This document shows positions 14,825 through 22,169 of a DNA stretch of 22,569 nucleotides, piece after piece (position 1 is the stretch's first letter; each line of letters begins with the position of its first letter). The position numbers were made by a program, and so were the translations under genes. The notes beneath the pieces are model-generated. The model had not been told where the DNA came from. It worked only from the letters and a program-made list of their open reading frames with translations, and did not search any database. The stretch is from assembly GCA_036268375.1 (NCBI GenBank), contig DATAUH010000478.1, positions 1 through 22,569 of the forward strand. Reading direction: 5' to 3'. Source of the DNA: PALSA-243 sp036268375 (lineage in GTDB: Bacteria; Acidobacteriota; Terriglobia; Bryobacterales; Bryobacteraceae).

Positions 14825-15154
14825 TTAGGTCGTACGGCCGCTGTTGTTGTTGCCGCTGTTCGACGCAGCAATCGCAATGACGATGATCGCCGCTGCAACA
14901 CCAGCTGCAATCAGCAATCCGTTTCCTGCAAAGAAGCCGGCGCTTGCGCCCGCGGCCGGAGCCGGAGGAAGTGCTGGTTCAGCAGGAGGCGGAGGCGGCG
15001 GAGGTGCTTCAGCAGGAGGCGGAGGCGGCGCAGGCTGCTCCATGGTCGCTCCACCGCTCGCGCCGCCGCTGGCACCGCCGGATTGGGCAAAGGCAGGCAC
15101 GCTTGCCATAATCAGCGCTGCAGCGGCTGACGTGGCAATAAAGTTGCGGATCAT
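14825..15154 (-). CDS. Small exported Pro-rich protein with C-terminal membrane segment
   Basis: The 109-residue product starts at an ATG with GAGGGAGA 6 bases upstream. A signal peptide (about residues 1-23, ending AFA) is followed by Gly/Ala/Ser triplets (SGGASGGASGG, 25-35). A Pro-rich stretch follows with two near-identical AE-flanked runs of prolines (about 41-67), then a hydrophobic helix (about 78-97), and a polar tail SNSGNNNSGRTT. No enzymatic motif is visible. The layout, a flexible Pro spacer anchored by a C-terminal helix, suggests an inner-membrane-anchored periplasmic spacer or a small structural envelope protein, but this is inference. It has its own hairpin downstream, so it is probably a separate transcript from the capsule-like genes. 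Low-complexity Pro/Gly proteins are often lineage-specific. Confidence 0.7.
   Translation of the reverse strand: MIRNFIATSAAAALIMASVPAFAQSGGASGGASGGATMEQPAPPPPPAEAPPPPPPPAEPALPPAPAAGASAGFFAGNGLLIAAGVAAAIIVIAIAASNSGNNNSGRTT
14978..15030. repeat. Two direct copies of a 23-base GC-rich unit, 30-base period
   Basis: The copies at 14978-15000 and 15008-15030 are identical over 23 bases and encode the two Ala-Glu-flanked proline runs of the small exported protein. The unit is in frame (30 bases, 10 codons), so copy number can change without breaking the gene. Confidence 0.85.
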
Positions 15155-15160
15155 GGTATA

Positions 15161-15168
15161 TCTCCCTC
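15161..15168 (-). promoter_or_regulatory. Ribosome binding site of the Pro-rich protein gene
   Basis: GAGGGAGA on the minus strand stands 6 bases before the ATG at 15154 and fixes that start. Confidence 0.65.
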
Positions 15169-15374
15169 GAAAGAGCCGAATTTCTACGACCTGACCGCCC
15201 TCTGCGCAACCCCTAATCCCACTTCGGCCGGCATTTTTTGTGCGGGAGACGACTGGACACCGCTAGAATCGCCCCAGCGTGCCGATAATGCGACAGAAAG
15301 GAGTCCGTTCCCCGCCAACTTAAATACAAAGCGGGACGAGACAGCGTCGTTGATGCTGCGGTGTAGAGATGATT

Positions 15375-17885
15375 CTACTCTGCCGTCCGCGCTATCCGGA
15401 ACCCGGCCAAGGCGGAGCGAAGCTCTCCCACGATCCAGTACCGGCTAGCTGATCGCATGAATTTCGCCTCGCGATTGAAGCCCCCGCCCCGGACCACCCG
15501 GCGTTGGCAGTCACCGGTCAGCCAAGGCGAACCGTCGTTTGGAGCCTTGTTGTAATTGTCATGCCAGCAATCCTGTACCCACTCCCAAATGTTGCCTTGC
15601 ATATCGTAGAGCCCGAACCGATTGGGTGGAAAGCTGCCGACAGGCATGGGCATGCGGCCTTCCGGCCCCGTCCCTGCCGAGGCGGGATCGAGGAAATTCG
15701 CCTGAGCTGGCGTGATCGAAAAACCCGTGGAGTAGGGCGTCTGCGTTCCCGCCCGCTCGGCGTATTCGTATTCGGCTTCCGAAACCAGTCGATACCGCTG
15801 CCCGGTTCGGGCGGTGAGCCACGCCACATAGGCTTGCGCGTCCTGCCAGCTCACATTCACGACCGGACGGTTGCCCCGACCCCAGTGTTCGTCGGGAGGG
15901 AAGTATGACTGGCAGCCGCCTCCCTGGGCGCAGGCGTCCCACTCGTCGAAAGTGATAGGATACTTGCTCACGGCGAAGTTGTGGCCGATCGTGACTTCGT
16001 GCTGTGGTCCTTCCGTCGGCCAGCGGCCGCGCTCACCGCCAGGTGAGCCCATTGTGAAGGTGCCGCCGCGAATCGCCACCATCCTGGGCGCCTCCGGCAT
16101 GTCCCAGATTTCTCCGGCCGGATGCTGCTGCCGCCAATCTGAGAATTCCGATTCGCGGTGCGAGCGCCAGGCCGCGAGACTTTCGGAATTGGATCCGGAA
16201 GAGGCACTGAGGCCGGCTGCCGGATCGTCCTGCGCAAGCGCGGCCGTGCCACGGCGGGTTCCCCTCATGGAGATCAGGAAATCGCGTACATCGACCTCCG
16301 GCGGATTCGCTACGCCCTTTCCCGGCCCAGGATTTTGCAGATCCGCAAGCGTGAAATCCATGCGCGCATCGTAGGTGCGGTCAATCTGATTGCGCAGATT
16401 CTGCTCGGCCGCATACCACGCCTGCTTGTCCGGGCCATCTCGACAGGTTGCGAGTTCATTCGGGTCAGTCGCCCCCCAGCGGTGCTCGACACATTGATAG
16501 GGATCGAAAGACAGCTTGAACAATCGTTTGCGCACTTCTTCGTATGGCAGGGTGACGCTGCTTCCGTCCGTACGGGCGTAGCTTACGGAGCAGCGGGCCG
16601 TTTCCCGATCATAAGTGTTGAGCAGATCGTCGATCAGATCGTTGCCGTCATAAACCAGGTGATGATTGTTCGTGCGATACATCTTCACGAAGCGAATGAC
16701 GTTATCGCGCACCTCTTTGAACGCCGTCTTGAGGCGCGCATCCCGCGAAGGCGTCGAGTACGTCTCCCAATCGCCCAAGGTACCATAGATATTGCGCGGA
16801 AGACGCGAGGGCTCGGGCCGGTTCTGAATTCCTGCCTGGATTGCGAGCGAAACCGCTGTCGCGCGATCCTGCAGGTCCGTGCATTTTTCCTGAATCATGG
16901 CCGCAAGTTCGGAGATAGGATGCATTTCGAGTGTGCCGCCTGCCATCATGGCACGGACGTAATCGTAGTAATCCAGCTGTTCGCCATTGAGGGTGAAGGT
17001 GCCGCTGGCCCAGCGGGAATCCTCCGGCTGCGGTCCGTTGCCGTAAAATTGCTCCTCAGAATAGTCGGGAATTTCGGCGTTCGTCGCTAGCACGATGTGT
17101 CCACCGACCAGCGCACCATCCGGGCGCCGTGAATACCCTTCCAGGCGAGATGGTCGCCAGTTCTTAAACCCCGCGCCTACGGCCGGCGTGGCGCGTACGA
17201 ACCGCAGATCATATGTGCCGCGCGTGACGCTGTTGTCCGGATGACTGTCCATGTACTCGATGCGGCCGTCGCGCTGCACCTCATAAATCACTGCGACGTG
17301 GCCGTCAGGATCGTAGATGATGCTGCCCGAACGAATAGAGCCGACCCGAATTGCGGGCGAGTAGAAATCGGATTCACGAGGATGCTCCAAGGCAGGGTGA
17401 ATGCGGTAGGTTGCAGTGGAAACGGCACCGATCAGTGTGTGTAGAAGCTTACGCGCATCATTGCTTCCGGTCAGCACATCGGTCCGGCTGGTGACCTGAT
17501 TTCCTGATTGCGAATAGCGGATATCCGGCGAAGCACCCCGAGGTGACACGCCGCTTTCATAAGAAAACGGAAGCCCCCGCTTCCAGGCGAAATAGGCACG
17601 TAATACATAAGGCAGCTGTGCGCAGTCCGAATAGAAGCTGGAACCGGGCAGATCCGTATTGCGGAATGGATTGCCCGAACCTTTCAGGCACGCGTCCGCG
17701 GTATTGCAGCCTGAGCGGCCGATGGCCTGGACAAAGGCGCTATAATCGCGTTCGTCGGCATCGGTCCATCGATCAGAATAGATGACAAACGTGTTTCCTG
17801 CAGAGCGTGCCCCTTGGGCATGAGCGTGTAGGCCCCAGCCCATCGCCAGCACTGCGAATAGTAAAAATCTGCAAACTCTCGACAC
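15375..17885 (-). CDS. Secreted fusion of papain/NlpC-like domain and SUMF1-type domain
   Basis: I start at GTG 17885, behind GGAGGT at 7 bases, because a clean signal peptide follows (about residues 1-24, ending HAHAQ); an ATG at 17963 would add 26 residues of non-signal sequence. The 836-residue protein has three parts. The N-terminal domain (about 30-250) shows SDCAQLPYVLRAYFAWKRG with Cys88, DPDGHVAVIYEV with His196, and IEYMDSH with Asp213, the Cys-His-Asp order of papain/NlpC-like hydrolases. The middle (about 290-590) is helical with several Cys and no known motif. The C-terminus (about 602-832) is a SUMF1/FGE-type domain (GGTFTMGS, EYEYAERAG, GLYDMQGNIWEWVQDCW, RVVRGGGF, GFRIAR). The cysteines that do catalysis in true FGE are Arg805 and Met810 here, so formylglycine synthesis is unlikely. 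It lies 147 bases after an L,D-transpeptidase gene, which suggests a role in the periplasm. Confidence 0.8.
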   Translation of the reverse strand: MSRVCRFLLFAVLAMGWGLHAHAQGARSAGNTFVIYSDRWTDADERDYSAFVQAIGRSGCNTADACLKGSGNPFRNTDLPGSSFYSDCAQLPYVLRAYFAWKRGLPFSYESGVSPRGASPDIRYSQSGNQVTSRTDVLTGSNDARKLLHTLIGAVSTATYRIHPALEHPRESDFYSPAIRVGSIRSGSIIYDPDGHVAVIYEVQRDGRIEYMDSHPDNSVTRGTYDLRFVRATPAVGAGFKNWRPSRLEGYSRRPDGALVGGHIVLATNAEIPDYSEEQFYGNGPQPEDSRWASGTFTLNGEQLDYYDYVRAMMAGGTLEMHPISELAAMIQEKCTDLQDRATAVSLAIQAGIQNRPEPSRLPRNIYGTLGDWETYSTPSRDARLKTAFKEVRDNVIRFVKMYRTNNHHLVYDGNDLIDDLLNTYDRETARCSVSYARTDGSSVTLPYEEVRKRLFKLSFDPYQCVEHRWGATDPNELATCRDGPDKQAWYAAEQNLRNQIDRTYDARMDFTLADLQNPGPGKGVANPPEVDVRDFLISMRGTRRGTAALAQDDPAAGLSASSGSNSESLAAWRSHRESEFSDWRQQHPAGEIWDMPEAPRMVAIRGGTFTMGSPGGERGRWPTEGPQHEVTIGHNFAVSKYPITFDEWDACAQGGGCQSYFPPDEHWGRGNRPVVNVSWQDAQAYVAWLTARTGQRYRLVSEAEYEYAERAGTQTPYSTGFSITPAQANFLDPASAGTGPEGRMPMPVGSFPPNRFGLYDMQGNIWEWVQDCWHDNYNKAPNDGSPWLTGDCQRRVVRGGGFNREAKFMRSASRYWIVGELRSALAGFRIARTAE

Positions 17886-17892
17886 CGCCGCT

Positions 17893-17898
17893 ACCTCC
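17893..17898 (-). promoter_or_regulatory. Ribosome binding site deciding the GTG start at 17885
   Basis: GGAGGT on the minus strand lies 7 bases before GTG, an ideal distance. Starting there puts the signal peptide at the very N-terminus. Confidence 0.65.
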
Positions 17899-18032
17899 GG
17901 AAGCCCTCCGCCGCTCAACTGGCGAATGCCCTCTTGGTTGCGTCGGAGCGCGAGGAAAATCAAGCAGCTACCGTTTGGCCCCGGGACAAGGGGGCCGAGA
18001 AATGTATCCGACTCTGACTAATGGCCCGAGAA

Positions 18033-18842
18033 CTAATAGGCCCGAGCCTCAAGATTGGTGCCACCAAACTCGTCTATATAGACAAGCGCACTAAATCCAG
18101 GCGCCATCACGAGTTTTCCGGTGGCATCATGAAGCAAAAGTCCATTGTTCATTATGGAATTCGTATATTTATCATAGCCGAATTTTGGCGCATCGCCTCT
18201 GAAATTGCCGCGGATGAGGGCAAATAGTGTTCGGGCATTCTGCGTTGATAGGCGAACGCAGCCTGCGCTTGCGCGCATACCCAATAAGCCTTCATTGCTT
18301 TCCTCGGTGCCGTGAATGGCAAGACCCGTTGGTGTGCCATGGTCTACCCAATTGAAGAACATGGCGTAGGGCATCGGCTCGTTCCATTGAACAGAGCGGT
18401 AGTGCTCCAGGAACCGCTTTGGATCGAGCTCGTAGAAACCCGCAGGCGTTGTGGTCGGCAGTTCGGCGCCTTGCGCATCGGCCTCCACCGTTTCCCGGCC
18501 CGTTGAGACCGGCCAGTCGTAAAGCAACAGAAGATCGTCTCCCGCCTTTTGGAAAACATACATCCGCTGCGCCCACGGACCTGATTCCGCCTTGCTGACA
18601 TAAATGAAAAGGCCGAAATTTGCAGCCATTTCCGGTGAAAGCACGTCTTGTAGCCGTTGCTCGACGTTCTGCTGTACTTGCCGCGGGCTTGGCAGACTGG
18701 CCTTGGCGCGGATCGTGGAGTCGACCACAGAAAGTGGAGCAGCGCTATTCCACGCCACCTCGATCCTGGAAGCATTTTGCGCGTTGCACGACAGCGTCAT
18801 CGCCATCGACAACACCAAACCGATCGAGAGACTGCGTATCAT
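18033..18842 (-). CDS. L,D-transpeptidase (YkuD domain), exported
   Basis: The 269-residue protein has an N-terminal signal sequence (about residues 1-22). LAIHGT (174-179) and ASAGCVRLS (191-199) form the YkuD signature, with His177 and the nucleophile Cys195 followed by Arg197. The domain runs from about residue 76 to 232. Such enzymes work in the periplasm on tetrapeptide stems of peptidoglycan, making 3-3 cross-links or attaching proteins to the wall; which of these cannot be told. A Cys at position 19 lies in the signal region, but the residues before it (TLS) do not fit a lipobox. It precedes the papain-like/SUMF1 gene on the same strand and is divergent from the glycosyltransferase gene. 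Confidence 0.9.
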   Translation of the reverse strand: MIRSLSIGLVLSMAMTLSCNAQNASRIEVAWNSAAPLSVVDSTIRAKASLPSPRQVQQNVEQRLQDVLSPEMAANFGLFIYVSKAESGPWAQRMYVFQKAGDDLLLLYDWPVSTGRETVEADAQGAELPTTTPAGFYELDPKRFLEHYRSVQWNEPMPYAMFFNWVDHGTPTGLAIHGTEESNEGLLGMRASAGCVRLSTQNARTLFALIRGNFRGDAPKFGYDKYTNSIMNNGLLLHDATGKLVMAPGFSALVYIDEFGGTNLEARAY

Positions 18843-19466
18843 TTACCCTAACCCGCTCGCTGTCCGACTGAACCGCCAGCACCACAACGCAAAAATCGAG
18901 CCGCTGTTCCCCAATCGGTTAAAGCAGCAATTCGCCGAAAATCTGATTGCTCAACGCCACTTTCTAGCAGGCTTAACGTAGGTTAACCCTTCTTTCGTTT
19001 CAAGACGGGGAAGCCTCGTTGCGTGCAATGGAGTCTTTGGGAAAGAGCAGGAACCTCAGTCTTGTTCAAATTAGCATTTCGGACCGTTGTGCTCTGCGAC
19101 ACACGTCTGACGGTCCGCATGTTTATTTCCGGGACACTTTTAAGATTATTTTCTTGAATTATTACCGTCAGTGCTTGGGTTGACCGGCCGAATGGCGTGT
19201 GAAATATCGGCAGTAACGGCCACTATAGACAGCGCTTGGGGCGCACTGGCGTTGAAGACGTAAAGTTGCAGTTGGGCTGGTGCTGAATTCTGGTCGCAGA
19301 TCGGGAGGGGATGATGATAAAGGCACTGGGTAGCCGAATCCGAGCCGTCATCAGCCTGTGCATATCGCGACGTAGTTGATTGATCAGGAATTGGCGCCGC
19401 CAGCCACGAACGTTGCTGGCGGCATGTGGATTCCGCTTCGGCGGGAATTGCACGGGCGGGTACGAC
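18843..19466. other. 624-base divergent intergenic region
   Basis: No convincing gene is present; open frames on either strand lack ribosome binding sites and recognisable protein features. The region separates the leftward L,D-transpeptidase gene from the rightward glycosyltransferase gene and must hold promoters for both. The stretch 19118-19175 is markedly AT-richer than its surroundings. An 8-base-pair inverted repeat lies at 19080-19117. A TTGACC at 19180-19185 has only a poor -10 match 16-18 bases later, so I do not call a promoter. Confidence 0.6.
19080..19117. repeat. Inverted repeat CGGACCGT...ACGGTCCG
   Basis: The arms (19080-19087 and 19110-19117) are perfect over 8 bases, with an inner TGTG/CACA pairing (19088-19091 with 19100-19103). 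It lies in the divergent intergenic region next to an AT-rich stretch, so it could be an operator or a structured leader. It has no T-run directly after it on the plus strand. Confidence 0.4.
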
Positions 19467-22139
19467 ATGAAAAAGAAGCTTTCTGGCGCCGAATCGGAAG
19501 AGCCGTCGGCATCTGCATCCGACGCGATGGAAGCCAATGAGAAGAGCGCGTCGGGAGTGCACCAGCAGAGCTCGTCTTACGGGAGCGCTCATTCCGGCGG
19601 CAACGGGTCCTCGCATTCCAACGTCAACTGGATGACAAAATTGGAAAGCGTTTTTGCTGGACACGGAGACGACTTGGGTATGGATTCGTCAATTATGGGC
19701 GCGGACGGCGAGGGGGTGGGCGTAAGTCGTTCCGCCACTAAATCAGAAGGTCGAAACGGTCCTACAGACGAAGTTGTGCAACCCGGCCCGAGCAATGGGC
19801 AGATAGCGCCGCCAAACTCGACCGATCCATCCGCCAAACTTGCCATCGCGGAGGCGATTGCGCTGGGCGATTCGTATCGCGCTTTGCGCAATTGGGCGGC
19901 GGCGCGGGACGCATACAGCCGGGCACTCCTTCTTGACAGCACGCTCCAGCCAATTTGGATGCAATTGGGCGATGCAGCGAAAGAAGTTGGCGATCCGCTG
20001 GGAGCGGAAGCTGCGTATCGCAAGGCGATCGATCTGAATCCCGATGACGCCGATGCTTACCTGCAACTTGGTCACGCGCTGAAAATGCGCGGCCTCATGG
20101 CGGCGGCCACGGAGTGCTATAGTCACGCCCTTCTGTTGAATCCTGATCTGACCGATGCCCGCGCCGGAATTCTCCTGCTCGAACGCGAACCCGATAGCGG
20201 ACGCCAAACCTCTTCGGACGAGTCCTCGCTACATCCATATAACGGCGGACCACGAATCATAACCGAATCCACGTCGCTGACCATCGTTTTCGACGTCAGC
20301 GATCTGATGAATTATTTCCATAAGGCACGCCTGCCGACCGGAATTCAGCGCGTCCAGATCGAGGTCATCAAGGGCGCCATGAAGGCATGGCGCACTGATA
20401 TCGCGATTTCGCTAGTCTGCTTTACCAAGCACACAGATTTTTGGGTCGAGATACCGGCATCCCTCTTTCAGATGTTCTGCAAGCTCGCTGTTTCGAGCGG
20501 CGATACATCCGCTCCCGAATGGGTCGCGCTCCTCACCGAGCTCAAGCGGCTCCTTGAGGGCAAAAAGTATTATCGTTTCCCGCAGGGAAGCGTGCTTCTC
20601 AACCTGGGTACGTCGTGGTGGCTGCAGAATTATTTCCTGAATGTCCGGCTTGCGAAGAGCCTTTCGGGAATCAAATACATTCCGTTCGTTCACGACTTCA
20701 TTCCCGCAGTCGCCGAGGAACATTGTACCGAAGAGTTGCGGCAAGACTTTATGTCGTGGACCATCGGAGCTTTCGATCACGCCGATTACTTTTTCGTCAA
20801 TTCCAAGGCGACGCTGAAGGATTTGCGGGCAGTCGGCGGCCAGCTGGGCCATACCGTGGCCGAAGGAGCCATTGTCACCCTGGATGCTGATTTTCGGAAG
20901 TCCCTGGAGGCGGGCTCCGATACAGTGGACCCTGCATATTTGCTTCACAGCAAGGATTTGCAAAAAGAGAATTACGTGCTCTTCGTTGCCACAGTGGAAT
21001 CGCGGAAAAATCACATCGCCGCTTTCTCTGTTTGGCTAAAGCTTCTGAAGAAATATGGCGCCCGCCACGTGCCGAAGCTGGTATGTGTCGGCAATGACGG
21101 TTGGCTCAACGATGCCGCGTACAGCAAGCTGCGAGCGAGCGACCTTCTTTCGCGGCATGTCGTGATGCTGCAAAAGATTTCCGATTCAGCTCTTGCGATC
21201 CTGTACGAAAACTGTCTCTGCACCCTTTATCCGAGTTCCTATGAGGGTTGGGGCCTGCCGGTCACGGAGGCCCTGTGCTTCGGGAAAATTCCGATCGTCT
21301 CGAACAGTTCTTCGTTGCCCGAGGCAGGCGGCGAATTCGCCGAATATTTCGATGTGGAATCAGAAAAAGATATGCTTGCCACCGTTGAGCGGGTGATCTT
21401 CGACGAAGATTACCGCCGCCAACGCGAGCGCAGGATTTCGGAGACGTTCCGCGCACGGTCTTGGGCCGAAATTAGCCAGCAGGTCATTCAGCAACTGAAA
21501 GAGTGGCATGCGCGCCCGCAGGAGGAGCCAAAGCCGAGTCCCGCAAGTCCGGTAAGCGGGATTTGGCCCATGAGGGCGGAGCTGAACGAATTGCACGTGT
21601 TATCGAACAGCACGAGCTCTGGTTTATGGCCCGGCCTTCAGAGCGGCGAAATGTATCGCAATGGTATGGGCTGGTGGTGGCCAGAACCGTGGGGCACATG
21701 GATCAAGAACACCGGTCCCGCCTATCTTGCGTTCAAGGTAGACGACGCAAAGGACTGCGGCATGCTGGTGTATATCGGCTTGCGCGGCGTCCAGGGCAAG
21801 CGCACCACCTGTACGCTGAAGGTGGATGGCGTTGCCCCGCTCGATGTCCATCTTCGTGATCATGAAGACAAGGTCGTAAAGCTCAGGCTGCCGCCCGTAC
21901 AAAGCAAGGAGAGGTTGGTGGTGATCGCGGCGACCTGCACTGGGGCCGCCGATTTTGCCATGTTTACGAACGGCGTGGACACGCGAATCTCCGGTATCGG
22001 AGTCCGTTGGTTTTATGCCTGCAAGGAGAACGATCTCGCTGGCCGCCTCAGCATACTGGAAGGGTTGTCGCTTGGTACGGAGGATCGCTTGCAGCGGCAA
22101 GCGCCGGCAGTTCACGATTTCCTGCTGGCAGCGCAGTAG
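19467..22139 (+). CDS. TPR-containing GT4-type glycosyltransferase with C-terminal beta domain
   Basis: I start at the ATG at 19467 (890 residues); a TTG at 19380 would extend the frame without support. Residues 1-120 are Ser/Gly/Glu-rich and probably disordered. About 123-241 form three TPR units (for example AARDAYSRALLLD and AEAAYRKAIDLNPDDADAYLQLG). The GT-B glycosyltransferase domain follows (about 269-678), with VFDVSDLM and GIQRVQIEV near its start, FVATVESRKN opening the second Rossmann half, and YPSSYEGWGLPVTEA holding the Glu593-x7-Glu601 donor-site motif of family GT4. The last part (about 705-865) is a beta-rich domain with GMGWWWPEPWGTWI, a segment recurring in polysaccharide-cluster proteins and probably sugar-binding. 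It likely adds sugars from NDP-sugar donors to a surface polysaccharide in the cytoplasm; sugar and acceptor are unknown. Confidence 0.85.
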   Translation: MKKKLSGAESEEPSASASDAMEANEKSASGVHQQSSSYGSAHSGGNGSSHSNVNWMTKLESVFAGHGDDLGMDSSIMGADGEGVGVSRSATKSEGRNGPTDEVVQPGPSNGQIAPPNSTDPSAKLAIAEAIALGDSYRALRNWAAARDAYSRALLLDSTLQPIWMQLGDAAKEVGDPLGAEAAYRKAIDLNPDDADAYLQLGHALKMRGLMAAATECYSHALLLNPDLTDARAGILLLEREPDSGRQTSSDESSLHPYNGGPRIITESTSLTIVFDVSDLMNYFHKARLPTGIQRVQIEVIKGAMKAWRTDIAISLVCFTKHTDFWVEIPASLFQMFCKLAVSSGDTSAPEWVALLTELKRLLEGKKYYRFPQGSVLLNLGTSWWLQNYFLNVRLAKSLSGIKYIPFVHDFIPAVAEEHCTEELRQDFMSWTIGAFDHADYFFVNSKATLKDLRAVGGQLGHTVAEGAIVTLDADFRKSLEAGSDTVDPAYLLHSKDLQKENYVLFVATVESRKNHIAAFSVWLKLLKKYGARHVPKLVCVGNDGWLNDAAYSKLRASDLLSRHVVMLQKISDSALAILYENCLCTLYPSSYEGWGLPVTEALCFGKIPIVSNSSSLPEAGGEFAEYFDVESEKDMLATVERVIFDEDYRRQRERRISETFRARSWAEISQQVIQQLKEWHARPQEEPKPSPASPVSGIWPMRAELNELHVLSNSTSSGLWPGLQSGEMYRNGMGWWWPEPWGTWIKNTGPAYLAFKVDDAKDCGMLVYIGLRGVQGKRTTCTLKVDGVAPLDVHLRDHEDKVVKLRLPPVQSKERLVVIAATCTGAADFAMFTNGVDTRISGIGVRWFYACKENDLAGRLSILEGLSLGTEDRLQRQAPAVHDFLLAAQ

Positions 22140-22169
22140 TTTGCCTGCCTAGAGGCACAACGCGAGAGT

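Noticed and set aside
18784..18842. Lipobox at Cys19 of the L,D-transpeptidase
   Set aside because: The preceding residues Thr-Leu-Ser do not fit the [LVI]-[ASTVI]-[GAS]-Cys pattern; ordinary signal peptidase I cleavage is more likely.
19146..19664. A 172-residue minus-strand frame in the divergent region
   Set aside because: Arg/Ser-rich composition without motif, overlaps the glycosyltransferase start, and no ribosome binding site is visible.
22146..22157. TGCCT-AG-AGGCA between the convergent last two genes as a terminator
   Set aside because: A 5-base stem with a 2-base loop and no T-run is too weak to call.
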